Assembly (NCBI GenBank): GCA_964512675.1
Contig: CAZEJR010000019.1
Span: 1 to 48,664, forward strand
DNA: 48,664 nt
Source of the DNA: A07HB70 sp964512675
GTDB taxonomy: Archaea; Halobacteriota; Halobacteria; Halobacteriales; Haloferacaceae
Direction: 5' to 3'
The notes below the pieces were generated by a model. That model had not been told where the DNA came from. It did no database searches and was given only the letters and a program-made list of their open reading frames with translations. Below, piece after piece: positions 1-8,298 of the stretch. Position 1 is the stretch's first letter; every line of letters begins with the position of its first letter. The position numbers were made by a program, and so were the translations under genes.

Positions 1-574
1 ACGACTCGTCCATGTCCAGGAGCGCCATCTTCTCCTGCAGGCGCTGCTGGAACTCGGCGACGCCGATCTCGCCGTCGTCGGCCGGACCCTCCATCGGAGC
101 GGTCTCGTAGCCCTCGTCTTCGGCGTCCGCCGCCTCGTCTTCGGCCTCGGCCTCGTCCTCGTCCTCGAACAGCTCCTCGCGTTCCTCGGCCTTGGCGTTC
201 AGCGCCTGCCGGAGGAAGTTCGTCATGGTGACGCCCTCGATCTCCGCCGGATACTGGAAGCCGAGGAAGATGCCGAGCGCCGCGCGCTCGTTCGGCTCGA
301 GGTCGAGCAGTTCCCACGAGAGGTCGTCCTCGTCGATCTCGGCGTCGACGTCGGCGACCTCCGACTCGTCGAGGTGGAGCGCGATCGACCCCTCCGTCAC
401 CTCGTACGCCGGGTGGCCGGCGATTACCTTCGCGGTCGTCGACTTGCCGGACCCGTTCGGTCCCATCAGGGCGTGGATCTCCCCCGAGGTGACCGTCAGG
501 TCGACCCCGTGGAGGATCTCCTCGCCGCTCTCTGCGATCTCCGCGTGGAGGTTCGTGAGTTCGAGTGTAGCCAT
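1..574 (-). CDS. sufC: SufC, Fe-S cluster assembly ATPase (partial, C-terminus outside the window)
   Basis: The ABC-type ATPase of the SUF system works with SufB and SufD in the cytoplasm to build Fe-S clusters. The ATG at 574 starts MATLELTNLHAEI; Walker A (GPNGSGKST) lies near residues 37-45, and the Q-loop region FLGFQYPAEIEGVTM, typical of SufC, follows. The reading frame runs off the window after about 191 residues, so the ABC signature and Walker B are not seen. An acidic stretch after the Q-loop (about residues 138-165, mostly Glu, Asp and Ala) is the kind of insertion seen in haloarchaeal SufC. sufB and sufD would be expected just outside the window. A TATA-like CATTATG (minus strand, near 608-614) could serve as promoter. 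Confidence 0.93.
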   Translation of the reverse strand, partial: MATLELTNLHAEIAESGEEILHGVDLTVTSGEIHALMGPNGSGKSTTAKVIAGHPAYEVTEGSIALHLDESEVADVDAEIDEDDLSWELLDLEPNERAALGIFLGFQYPAEIEGVTMTNFLRQALNAKAEEREELFEDEDEAEAEDEAADAEDEGYETAPMEGPADDGEIGVAEFQQRLQEKMALLDMDES

Positions 575-639
575 ATTCCTTGTGACCCGAAGTTGGGGAG
601 AGACAGGCATAATGGTTACGGGTTCCCCGGTCTCACATT

Positions 640-673
640 TTCCGAATCGGAACGAAAGTTTTCGTTCTCGGAA
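640..673. promoter_or_regulatory. Interrupted inverted repeat between polB and sufC
   Basis: An 8-base perfect inverted repeat (GAACGAAA at 650-657, TTTCGTTC at 660-667) is flanked by a second pair (TTCCGA at 640-645, TCGGAA at 668-673) offset by four bases. It sits 7 bases past the polB stop and about 65 bases before the sufC ATG, in the most AT-rich part of the first 7 kb. It may be an operator for the suf promoter or part of the polB terminator; sequence alone does not decide. Confidence 0.4.
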
Positions 674-680
674 CCGCGCC

Positions 681-3600
681 TCAGCCGAACTGTCCGAGTC
701 CCGTCTGCGTCTGCCCGTTTCGCACCTCGTCCCACGACAGCTCCAGCGCCTCGATGACCCGGGCGATCGGCCCCTGGAGCGTCTTCTCCAACATCCGCTC
801 CCAGTCGACCTCGAACTCGTCTGGCACCTGGTCGTCGTACTCGAAACAGATCACGTCCGGGTCGCGCTTGAACGCACGGTAGACCGGGTCGCTCGACGGG
901 TCGAACCCCTCCTCGTGCTCCAGCCGACTGAAGAAGTCCGGGTGCACCTTCCGGAGGTAGACCCGCTTTGGCTTCGACCCGCGCCCGAAGTTCGTCCCGA
1001 GCAGGCGGTTGGCGTACCGGGCGCCCCGGACCTGTGCCGTGTCCGTGTCGTAGTCGTCGAGGCGCTTTCCGATCCCGCCCGGGATTCCGACCTCGGCCAG
1101 CGACCGCTCGCCGTCTTCGAACGCCGCGATCTCGTCGTGGAGGAACGTCTTCACCTCAGAGAGGTCCTCGCCGCGGACGATCATCTCGATCACCTCGCGC
1201 TGGACCCGCTTCGTCACCGCCGCGATGTCCGAGCGCTTGTACTCGAACCCGGTGATGTCGATGTCGTCGACGTCCTTTCCCTCCTTCCAGACGATGTGGC
1301 CGGCGTAGCGCTTCTTCTTGCCCGCCTGGAAGAACCGCCGGTAGAGCTTCTCGAACTCGATCTGGAACCGGTGGTCCTCGGCACCCAACTGGTCGCGCGC
1401 GAAGTCGTCGTACCGACCGTTGATGTGGTCCTCGATGTCGAACGACAGGTCGATCGCCTCTGACTTGCTCACACCGTCTCCGAGTTCCAGCATGACCGAG
1501 TCGGTGTTGTGGAGGACGATACCACCGACCGCGTCGACGAAGTTCTCGTTCTCGGCGACACTCAGGTCGTACACGTACCCGTCGTGGTCGACCTCGGTCA
1601 GTTCGGGGTCGCGACCCTCGCGGTAGTGGTCACACGTCCGGATCGTGTACGACGCTTTCGCGTCCCGGTACTGCAGCGAGTGCGTCTGTCCGCGCTGGGT
1701 GAGGAGCATCGACACCCCGGCGGCGAGTTCGCGGCTCGCCGTCTCGAGGCCGACGTTCCGCTCGGCGCACTCGTCGGTGTACCGAGAGCCGTCCTCTCCG
1801 ACCAGCGTGTTCAAAAACAGCGCCTGGAGGTCGTCGGGGAGGTGGAAGACGAGCGACGGGAGCCGCTTTCCACGGGGGGACTGTCCGGCGAACTCCCGGA
1901 AGAACACCGCCGAGAGCTCGTTCGTCATCCGGAGCTGCAGCGTCTCGTCGTCGGAGGTCACCGCGTCTTCGCCCGAGGCCGTCTCGCACTCGACGGTCCG
2001 CTCGTCGCTGCTGTCGCTCGCCGCGACACCTGCCGTCGCACCGTCGAACAGCCGGTGGTAGTCCTCTCGTACGCCCTCGACCCACGCTCGGTGCGACCCG
2101 GCGATGCTCGCCCCGAACGTCGCGTCGGTCGTCTCGGCTGTCGACACACTCCCCTCGGCCACGTACGCGGCCAGAAGCCGGACGAGTCCGCGACCGTCGG
2201 CCGAGTCGAGGTCGACGTACCGCTGGACGCGTACGGCTTTCGGCCGGGCTCGGTCGTCCTCGTGCCCGAGCCAGACCCACTCGTCGTCGGCGTGGACGCG
2301 CTCTGTCCTCGTCCGTGCGTCGCCGTCGTCTCCTCCGTCCGTGTGCTCGCGCTCGTAGCCACGGAGTGTCTCGTACACGTCGACTGTCCCCGCCTCGTCG
2401 ACCGCAGGGACACCGGGCACGCGGACCGGTTCGGTTACCTCCTCTGGCGTCACCTCGACGAAGTCGTCGCCTTCCTCGGCGACGTACGAGTGGTCTCGTG
2501 TCGTGACTGACTCACCGAACGTGTGGCGCAAGCGCACGACGGGGCCGTCCGTCTCGTGGCGAACGACCTCCTCGATCGGCTGCCACTCTGCCTCGCCGTC
2601 GTCGCTTACGGAGAGCGCGTCCCAGTCGTCGAGTGACCCCCGTTCCTTCCCGAGGGACGCGGCTCGTCTGGACCCACCGTCGGTCGTGATCAGGACGTTC
2701 GCGTCCGGACGCGTCTCGGCTACGTCGAACAGATCTTCGACCGGCAGAATGCGGACCCGACCGTCGGGGTCACGGACGACGGTCGGCCGGTCACCGGTGA
2801 CGCTGTCGCCGTACGCGATCTGGTAGTCCATCTCCTCGGCCACGTCCTCGGTGAACGTCAGCACTTCCCGGCCCGTCGCCGTGACGGCGGCGGCGTTCTC
2901 CTTGTCGTACAGGCGAAAGCGGTCCCAGCCCGAGACGCCGTAGAGCGACTGTCCGACGAACTGGAACCGACCGTTGCAGCCGGCGAGGAGTGTGTGGTTG
3001 TCGGCGACGGTGACGCAGTAGACGCCGTCGTCGGCGGTCGACCGTTCACCGCTCCGGCGCATCCGGAGCGTGTTCCGCGAGTTCTCGGCGCAGTCGATCC
3101 GCCACGAGCCGCTGTCCCGGCTGTAGTTCGCGGTCAGTCCGAGGTGCGTACAGAGCCGCAACACGTCGTCACGGAGCCGCTCGCTCGAGGTGGTGTAGCG
3201 CCACGCGCCCCCGGAGCCACGGTCGCCGTCGCCAGCGATCAGCGCGTCGAGAAACCGCCGCTTCTGCTCGCGGCTCGCCTCGAACACGAGGTCGGGGATC
3301 CGCGTCTCGGCGCCGTCGCCGCCACACGTCCGTTCGAGGAGACGACCGAGTAGCCGCGAGCTGAACTGGTATCCCGTGTCGTCGGCGTCGTAGTCGAGAC
3401 CGGTCCGGTCGGGTAGCACACCGGTGACCGTGTGGTCGGAGTCACCCCCGTCGGTGACCACGGACACGTCGGGCGCGTCCTGTGCGACCTGTACGCTCGT
3501 CGCCGACCCGCGGAGCCGTCCGTCGAACTCCATCGTCTCCGAGGTGTACACCGAACCCTCGGTGATATACCACGCCAGCAGGTCGAGGAAGTCGTCACCG

Positions 3601-6600
3601 TCGTAGAACCGGGGAACCCACGTCCGACCGCGCTCGGCGCGGACGCGAAACCGCGAGCAGTCGTCGTCGAGAGACCCGCGACGCTCGTCGAACTCGTCGG
3701 CGTCGAAGACGTAGCCCGTCGTGTCGAGGCTCCTCTGTTCGGTCTCGTCGGGGGACCACCCGACCTCGGCGGCGAGCGTGTGGCCGTGAACGTCGCTGTC
3801 GCACCAGACGTCGAAGTCGTCGACGAACTCCGCGAGATCGACCCGATCGATCGGGTCTCCGTCTGGTCCTGTCCAGTCGTGCGGCAGCTGGTAGCTGCTC
3901 GTCCGGTCGAGGTCGGCTGCTTCGACGAACCGATACTCGTCCCACGACGCGCCGTTCGTCTCGTCTTTCCGGACGAGCATCCGGTGGTTCGGCGTCACCC
4001 GGAAGTCTATCGTGCTCGTCTCGATGTCGACGAGCTCGCCGCGATAGTCGGGGTACGCCTGTGTCTCGGCCACCGGCTTCAGTTCCATCTCCTCCGTCTC
4101 GGGGTCGAGCGAGTACACCTCGTCCCCGACCGAGAGGTCGGTGATCTCCCGGACGCCGTCGGGCGTCAGAACCTCCGTGTCCGGCGTAAAGCAGTTCATG
4201 ATGACCTTCGTCGCGGCCTGCTGACGGTCGTACTGGACGTACTCGTCGGTCCCCGGGTCGAACTCGTCGCGTCGTGACTTCTTGATCTCGCGCTCCGTGA
4301 GGAGTTCGTCGACCATCTCGCGCATCATGCCGTCCCGGTCGGCTCGAAAGTGCGTCCCGTTCGGCGCACGGTAGGTCTCGCCGTCGTACGTCTCGGGGTC
4401 GACCTTCGTCTCCGGCGAGGCGTTGATCGTCACCATACACATCGGGTAGAGCGACTGCCCGACCCACTGGAAGTGGCCGTTTCGCCCGGCCAACACCGTG
4501 TGGTTGTCCTCGGCGGTGACACAGAACACGTCACCGTCGTGGTCCTCGACGGTCGCGTTTGTCGCCTTCTCGAACGAACCGCGTTTCCCGATCGAGACGT
4601 ACCACGTGCCGTCGTCCTGCTTCGTGACGGTCGGCTTCTCCCCACACCGGACGGCGAGGGTCGTCACCGCCTGCTTCAGTTCGTCGCTGCTCGTCCAGAA
4701 CTTCTCGAGTCCGGAGTCGGTGACGCTCCCGTCGCCGGCGATCACCGTGTCGAGGAGCACCCGGAGTAACTCGCCGTCGAGTCCGAACACCCACTCCGGG
4801 AGCCGCTTGTTCGCCGCGCCCTCACCGCAGTTGTCGGCGAGCCAGCGGAGCAGGTAGCGATTCGAGACGTTTATTCCGCGGTCGTCGACGTTGTGGTTGA
4901 TCCCCATCCGGTCGAGGAGGCGCCGAATCCGCCGGCGGCTCTCGCCGTCGCGCTGGTGGATCGTGATCCGTCCGGCGGCGCGGTCGACGCTCCCCTCGGT
5001 GACGTACCAGCCGAGGAGCCGGAGCCAGTCGGTCATCTCGAACGAGAGCGGCGTCTCTCGGTGTCCTCTGTCGAACTTCAGGAAGACGTGGTCGGCGTGC
5101 CGCTCGATCCGCCCGCGGTGCGCACGGAACGTCGAGAGCGGAACGAGGTATTTACCGACCTTCTGATCGGTCCCGAGCGCCCTCGAGCTTCCGCGTGCGA
5201 GGTCGAGGTCCTCGGTCACGTCTGCCGGCATCTGTGCGCGGAACGACCGCAGGTCGGCGTCACAGTAGACCACGACGTGCCCGTCGTCGACCTCGTCGAC
5301 CAGATCGAACTGGTCCGGCTGTCGGCCAGAGGCCGGTCGGTGCTGTGGGAACGCGTACCGCTCGCCGTCGGGGATGTCGCGGTAGTTGACGAACTCGAAG
5401 TCCTCCGGGGCTTGGTCGTCCCATCCGCGCTCCGCCGAGACCAGCATCCGGTGGTTCTCTGTGAGCTTCAGGTCGTGTGTGTTCCCGGAGAGGTGGTGGA
5501 GTTCGCCGAAGCGGTTGGGATACTGGTGTGTCTCCGCGACCGGCTTGACTTCACACTCGAACGTCTCGGGGTTCAGCGTGTACACCGGGTCCCCGACCTC
5601 GACGTCGGTGACGTCTCTGATCCCGTCGGGCGTCAGCAGCTGCGTGTCGCCGCTGAAACACTTCAGGTCGAGGACGGTGACGTTCTCGCGGACGCCGGTG
5701 ACGGGCTCGAAGACGGCGCCGCCCTCGAACTCCTCGGACGCCTGCTGCCCCTTCGTCGGCAGAGCGAACCGTCCGTGGGCGTTGTGGAGGACGTAGACGT
5801 CCACCGCGTCACCGGGCGTCGGGGCGTCCTCCAGCAGGCAGCCGACGAACCGGCGCACCTCGTCCCAGAAGGCGATCACCGACTGCTTGCGGTCGATCTC
5901 GACACAGAGCTCGACGTCCCGGAGGTTGTACTCCAGGAGACGGGTCGGCTCCTGCTCCCACAGGTCGCCGATGTCCCCGGAGTAGCGCTCCTTGCCGACG
6001 TCGAGTTCGAGTTCCGCGACGGCGTCGAGGCGGTACGACTCCAGTTCGGTGAACTGCGTCCGCTTGTACGCGTAGAGGAGGTCGAACACGACCCGGCCCT
6101 TCACGTTCGGGCCGCCCCACCCGCCGCGCCACACCTCGTCGACACGAGAGAGCCGCTCGGCGGCCAGCGACGCCTCGGCGTCCGGGCCGAGGACCTCCAG
6201 TCGGTCTAGCAGGTACGGCGCGTCGAAGTCCTCGAAGTTCCACCCCGTCAGGATGTCGGGGTCCGTCGACTCGACGTACGAGAGGAAGTCGTCGAGCATC
6301 GCCGACTCCGTCGCGAACGAGCGCACGTCCACCTCGGCGTCGCCGTCTATCTGCTCGTAGTCCCCGAGGTCGTCGGGCGCCGGCGCCGTTCCGTCCGGTG
6401 CCTCGTACAGCCAGAGGACGTACTCGTCGCGGTAGGAGTCGTGGCTCGTCAGGCAGACGATCGGCTCCTCGCCGTCCTCGGGGAACCCGCGTCGGTCGTC
6501 GACCTCGATGTCGAACGTGTTCACCCTGAGGTCGGCGTCGACGGCTGCCGGGTCGACCTCCGAGTGGTGGACCTGGTACCGACCGTCGTCGAGCAGCCGG

Positions 6601-7145
6601 GCGGGCACCTCCAGCCCGCCGCCGACGTCCTTGTCGATCAGAAACCGGTTCGGAAACAGGATGTCGGCCTCGTACGTCGTCGCGAAGTCGTCGCGTATGG
6701 CCCCGACGTCCCGCGGCGTGCGGGCGACCACCTTCGTCAGGCGCTCGCCACGGATAGACTCGAACGGCTCCCCGTCCGGGCCGGCCTCGCGGGCGTCCAG
6801 CACCGCGTCGTAGGCCTCTGTCGGGTCCTCGTCGAGGGGCGCTGTCGGGGTGTAGAAGTACGGCTCGAACTCCAGCACTCGGACGTGTTCGCGGCTGCCG
6901 TCTGGTGTCCGACCGAAGACGTGGACGACGGGATACTCCTCGTCGCCGCGCCCCTCGACCGTGTAGTCCACCTGCGCGACCGCGAGGGCGACGGTGTCGT
7001 CCGCCGGGGGGAACCGCGAGTCGTCGGTCACCACCTCTGCCGACCCGGACGCGGCGCCGGCGACGGCGGCAGCCTCGTCCTCGGGACGAGTCGCCTCGTC
7101 GTCGGCCACGAAGTCGCCGAAGGAGGCCTGATCTGTCACGAGCAC
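681..7145 (-). CDS. polB: Family B DNA polymerase with three inteins
   Basis: This is a replicative or repair DNA polymerase with 3'-5' proofreading exonuclease. The 2154-residue precursor contains 904 residues of extein, the usual length of haloarchaeal PolB. Exonuclease motifs are D212-I-E214, N303 to D308 (GWNFEDFD) and Y406 to D410. Polymerase motif A (DLK/SLYP), motif B (KVIMN/SLYG) and motif C (YGD/TDS) are each split by an intein (residues 496-897, 985-1399 and 1448-1880). The encoded start is GTG 7145; a second GTG at 7139 (VTDQASFGDF) fits a leaderless transcript better, because a GTTTAGG box is centred at 7166. Active polymerase requires all three inteins to splice out. Divergent from the small gene at 7244. 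Confidence 0.97.
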   Translation of the reverse strand: MLVTDQASFGDFVADDEATRPEDEAAAVAGAASGSAEVVTDDSRFPPADDTVALAVAQVDYTVEGRGDEEYPVVHVFGRTPDGSREHVRVLEFEPYFYTPTAPLDEDPTEAYDAVLDAREAGPDGEPFESIRGERLTKVVARTPRDVGAIRDDFATTYEADILFPNRFLIDKDVGGGLEVPARLLDDGRYQVHHSEVDPAAVDADLRVNTFDIEVDDRRGFPEDGEEPIVCLTSHDSYRDEYVLWLYEAPDGTAPAPDDLGDYEQIDGDAEVDVRSFATESAMLDDFLSYVESTDPDILTGWNFEDFDAPYLLDRLEVLGPDAEASLAAERLSRVDEVWRGGWGGPNVKGRVVFDLLYAYKRTQFTELESYRLDAVAELELDVGKERYSGDIGDLWEQEPTRLLEYNLRDVELCVEIDRKQSVIAFWDEVRRFVGCLLEDAPTPGDAVDVYVLHNAHGRFALPTKGQQASEEFEGGAVFEPVTGVRENVTVLDLKCFSGDTQLLTPDGIRDVTDVEVGDPVYTLNPETFECEVKPVAETHQYPNRFGELHHLSGNTHDLKLTENHRMLVSAERGWDDQAPEDFEFVNYRDIPDGERYAFPQHRPASGRQPDQFDLVDEVDDGHVVVYCDADLRSFRAQMPADVTEDLDLARGSSRALGTDQKVGKYLVPLSTFRAHRGRIERHADHVFLKFDRGHRETPLSFEMTDWLRLLGWYVTEGSVDRAAGRITIHQRDGESRRRIRRLLDRMGINHNVDDRGINVSNRYLLRWLADNCGEGAANKRLPEWVFGLDGELLRVLLDTVIAGDGSVTDSGLEKFWTSSDELKQAVTTLAVRCGEKPTVTKQDDGTWYVSIGKRGSFEKATNATVEDHDGDVFCVTAEDNHTVLAGRNGHFQWVGQSLYPMCMVTINASPETKVDPETYDGETYRAPNGTHFRADRDGMMREMVDELLTEREIKKSRRDEFDPGTDEYVQYDRQQAATKVIMNCFTPDTEVLTPDGVREITDLSVGDEVYSLDPETEEMELKPVAETQAYPDYRGELVDIETSTIDFRVTPNHRMLVRKDETNGASWDEYRFVEAADLDRTSSYQLPHDWTGPDGDPIDRVDLAEFVDDFDVWCDSDVHGHTLAAEVGWSPDETEQRSLDTTGYVFDADEFDERRGSLDDDCSRFRVRAERGRTWVPRFYDGDDFLDLLAWYITEGSVYTSETMEFDGRLRGSATSVQVAQDAPDVSVVTDGGDSDHTVTGVLPDRTGLDYDADDTGYQFSSRLLGRLLERTCGGDGAETRIPDLVFEASREQKRRFLDALIAGDGDRGSGGAWRYTTSSERLRDDVLRLCTHLGLTANYSRDSGSWRIDCAENSRNTLRMRRSGERSTADDGVYCVTVADNHTLLAGCNGRFQFVGQSLYGVSGWDRFRLYDKENAAAVTATGREVLTFTEDVAEEMDYQIAYGDSVTGDRPTVVRDPDGRVRILPVEDLFDVAETRPDANVLITTDGGSRRAASLGKERGSLDDWDALSVSDDGEAEWQPIEEVVRHETDGPVVRLRHTFGESVTTRDHSYVAEEGDDFVEVTPEEVTEPVRVPGVPAVDEAGTVDVYETLRGYEREHTDGGDDGDARTRTERVHADDEWVWLGHEDDRARPKAVRVQRYVDLDSADGRGLVRLLAAYVAEGSVSTAETTDATFGASIAGSHRAWVEGVREDYHRLFDGATAGVAASDSSDERTVECETASGEDAVTSDDETLQLRMTNELSAVFFREFAGQSPRGKRLPSLVFHLPDDLQALFLNTLVGEDGSRYTDECAERNVGLETASRELAAGVSMLLTQRGQTHSLQYRDAKASYTIRTCDHYREGRDPELTEVDHDGYVYDLSVAENENFVDAVGGIVLHNTDSVMLELGDGVSKSEAIDLSFDIEDHINGRYDDFARDQLGAEDHRFQIEFEKLYRRFFQAGKKKRYAGHIVWKEGKDVDDIDITGFEYKRSDIAAVTKRVQREVIEMIVRGEDLSEVKTFLHDEIAAFEDGERSLAEVGIPGGIGKRLDDYDTDTAQVRGARYANRLLGTNFGRGSKPKRVYLRKVHPDFFSRLEHEEGFDPSSDPVYRAFKRDPDVICFEYDDQVPDEFEVDWERMLEKTLQGPIARVIEALELSWDEVRNGQTQTGLGQFG
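1506..2804 (-). mobile_element. PolB intein 3 (motif C site, pol-c), with LAGLIDADG-type domain
   Basis: A 433-residue intein (precursor residues 1448-1880) inserted between Asp and Thr of the catalytic YGD/TDS. It starts with Ser (SVTGDRPTVV) and ends VLHN/T, so it has the canonical His-Asn terminus and a Thr +1 nucleophile. LAGLIDADG-like helices are LLAAYVAEGS and FLNTLVGEDGS; the acidic residue of each helix is present. It is a different lineage from inteins 1 and 2. Confidence 0.93.
2949..4193 (-). mobile_element. PolB intein 2 (motif B site, pol-b), with LAGLIDADG endonuclease domain
   Basis: A 415-residue intein (precursor residues 985-1399) inserted between Asn and Ser of KVIMN/SLYGV. 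It starts with Cys (CFTPDTEVLTPDG). LAGLIDADG helices are LLAWYITEGS and FLDALIAGDGD. It ends FVGQ/S, with the same Gly-Gln terminus as intein 1, and its N- and C-terminal blocks resemble intein 1, so the two probably share recent ancestry although they occupy different sites. Confidence 0.93.
4455..5660 (-). mobile_element. PolB intein 1 (motif A site, pol-a), with LAGLIDADG endonuclease domain
   Basis: A 402-residue intein (precursor residues 496-897) inserted between Lys and Ser of the motif A sequence DLK/SLYP. It starts with Cys (CFSGDTQLLTPDG, block A). The two LAGLIDADG helices are visible as LLGWYVTEGS and LLDTVIAGDGS, so the homing endonuclease domain looks intact. Block F is VFCVTAEDNHTVLAG. 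The protein-splicing C-terminus reads WVGQ/S: terminal Gln instead of Asn, and Gly instead of the usual penultimate His. Confidence 0.93.
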
Positions 7146-7162
7146 CCGTTCGGCAGGTCGGT

Positions 7163-7169
7163 CCTAAAC
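7163..7169 (-). promoter_or_regulatory. TATA box of polB
   Basis: GTTTAGG on the minus strand lies about 27 bases before GTG 7139 and 21 before GTG 7145. The spacing favours a leaderless mRNA beginning at or near GTG 7139. Confidence 0.5.
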
Positions 7170-7212
7170 GCTTCGGACGGCGACGTCTCGGGGCGCGAGG
7201 ACGCGACGGAAG

Positions 7213-7221
7213 GCATATATG
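7213..7221 (+). promoter_or_regulatory. TATA box of the small gene at 7244
   Basis: CATATATG is centred about 26 bases before ATG 7244, the spacing expected for a leaderless haloarchaeal transcript. It is one of the few AT-rich blocks here. Confidence 0.6.
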
Positions 7222-7243
7222 TGTGACAGGCCGTACCACACGT

Positions 7244-7414
7244 ATGATCGACCGGCACGCCCGGAGCGTTGCGTCGCACCGCGACCGACAGACCGACGGG
7301 ACCGAGACGGTCGAGGCGTACGAGGTCGACGGCGGGGTCGTGCTTCACGACGCCGAGGACCCGTTCGCGTGGGTCGAGGCGTCGCTCGCGGTCGACCTGC
7401 ACGAGCAGACGTAG
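7244..7414 (+). CDS. Small haloarchaeal protein of unknown function (56 aa)
   Basis: A 56-residue acidic protein with a start supported by a TATA box 26 bases upstream. Its core VEAYEVDGGVVLHDAEDPFAW resembles a widespread haloarchaeal family that I recall with the pattern ESYE..DGVVLYDAENPLAW. There is no signal peptide or membrane segment. It is divergent from polB and is followed by a T-run that could end transcription. Function unknown; the call as a real gene rests on promoter spacing, codon use and the family pattern. Confidence 0.75.
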   Translation: MIDRHARSVASHRDRQTDGTETVEAYEVDGGVVLHDAEDPFAWVEASLAVDLHEQT

Positions 7415-7420
7415 ACGAAG

Positions 7421-7434
7421 AGCGGCTTTTTGCC
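7421..7434 (+). terminator. Possible T-run terminator
   Basis: Seven bases after the stop of the 56-residue gene there is AGCGGCTTTTTGCC with five consecutive T, a pattern used by archaeal RNA polymerase for intrinsic termination. No strong hairpin is needed or seen. Confidence 0.4.
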
Positions 7435-7505
7435 CACGCGGGCCGATACGTGGCCGTGACCGCGATCGCTCCGCTCGCTGCTCACGGCTCGCCGGGGGAC
7501 TCGCC

Positions 7506-7853
7506 GTGACCGACGGGTCCGGAGACGGCCACGAGACGTCCATCGGGCCGGAGTTCGACCCGGAGGAGCGCGTTGGATCGCCGGAGGAAGAGCTCGGCCC
7601 CCGCGTCGACGTCCCGGACGTCGACGCCTCGGACGTCGACGGCGACTTCGCGGCCACCTGGTGGGGGAGCGTCGCCCTCGCGAACGTCGCGCTCGGTGGT
7701 GTCGCCGTCGGCGCGATGGTCGGGGTCTTCACCGGCGACTGGGAGACGGGCGGCGTCCTCGTCGTCGTCGGACTCGTCGCCGCCGCCGGAGTCGTCCGTG
7801 TCGCCCGTCGGGTCCGAGCCCGCGCCGACGGGTCGGCGGACGAAAACGCCTAA
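7506..7853 (+). CDS. Small two-TM haloarchaeal membrane protein
   Basis: A 115-residue protein starting at GTG 7506 (VTDGSGDGHET). The first 55 residues are acidic and probably cytoplasmic. Two hydrophobic segments follow (about residues 59-80, WWGSVALANVALGG..., and 85-103, GGVLVVVGLVAAAGVV), then a basic tail (RRVRARA). No known catalytic motif is visible. It lies 25 bases before the next gene and is probably co-transcribed with it. The GTG start gives the best boundary, because the frame upstream has poor codon use. Confidence 0.7.
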   Translation: MTDGSGDGHETSIGPEFDPEERVGSPEEELGPRVDVPDVDASDVDGDFAATWWGSVALANVALGGVAVGAMVGVFTGDWETGGVLVVVGLVAAAGVVRVARRVRARADGSADENA

Positions 7854-7878
7854 CTCCGACCGTCGCCCACCGTAGACC

Positions 7879-8298
7879 GTGCAAACGGTCGAGGACACGG
7901 ACGGACGGCGGCTGCTCGTGGTCAAGCGGTCCGCCGAGTCGTGGCTGGTCCGCGACCCGACGACCGGCGAGGATCGGTACGTCGACCCGGAGGCCGTCGA
8001 CCCGGTCGCGGGCGCGTCGCCGCTCGCGACCGCCGCCGAGGCCCTTGACGACGACGCACGACGCCTCGTGCTGGCGGCGCGCGACGACCGGGCGCTCGGG
8101 CTACTCTGTCACCTCGCTGCCGACGGGCCGGTCGCGGTCCGGGCGCTCCTCGGCGAGACGGATCTCTGTGAGTCAGACCTCCACGGCCTGCTCGCCGAGT
8201 TCCGGGCCGCCGGACTCGTGACGGAGCGGACCGTCGACGGTCGGCGAGGGTACGGCCTCACCGAGCGCGGCGTGGCGGCGGTCGACCGTCTGCGCTAG
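7879..8298 (+). CDS. Winged-helix-like haloarchaeal protein
   Basis: A 139-residue protein starting at GTG 7879 (QTVEDTDGRRLLVVKRS). The N-terminal half looks like a small beta-rich domain (VKRSAESWLVRDPTTGEDRYV). The C-terminal half (about residues 70-139) has the pattern of a winged helix-turn-helix: LLCHLAADGPVAVRALL, a second helix LLAEFRAAGLVTER, and a wing VDGRRGYGLTERG. It may be a DNA-binding regulator. Its stop overlaps the stop of convergent rad50 by four bases. Confidence 0.75.
   Translation: MQTVEDTDGRRLLVVKRSAESWLVRDPTTGEDRYVDPEAVDPVAGASPLATAAEALDDDARRLVLAARDDRALGLLCHLAADGPVAVRALLGETDLCESDLHGLLAEFRAAGLVTERTVDGRRGYGLTERGVAAVDRLR

Noticed and set aside
3432..6209. Long plus-strand open frames opposite polB (3432-4277 and 4893-6209)
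   Set aside because: Translations are Val/Arg/Asp-rich without motifs; they mirror the codon pattern of polB and arise from high GC content.
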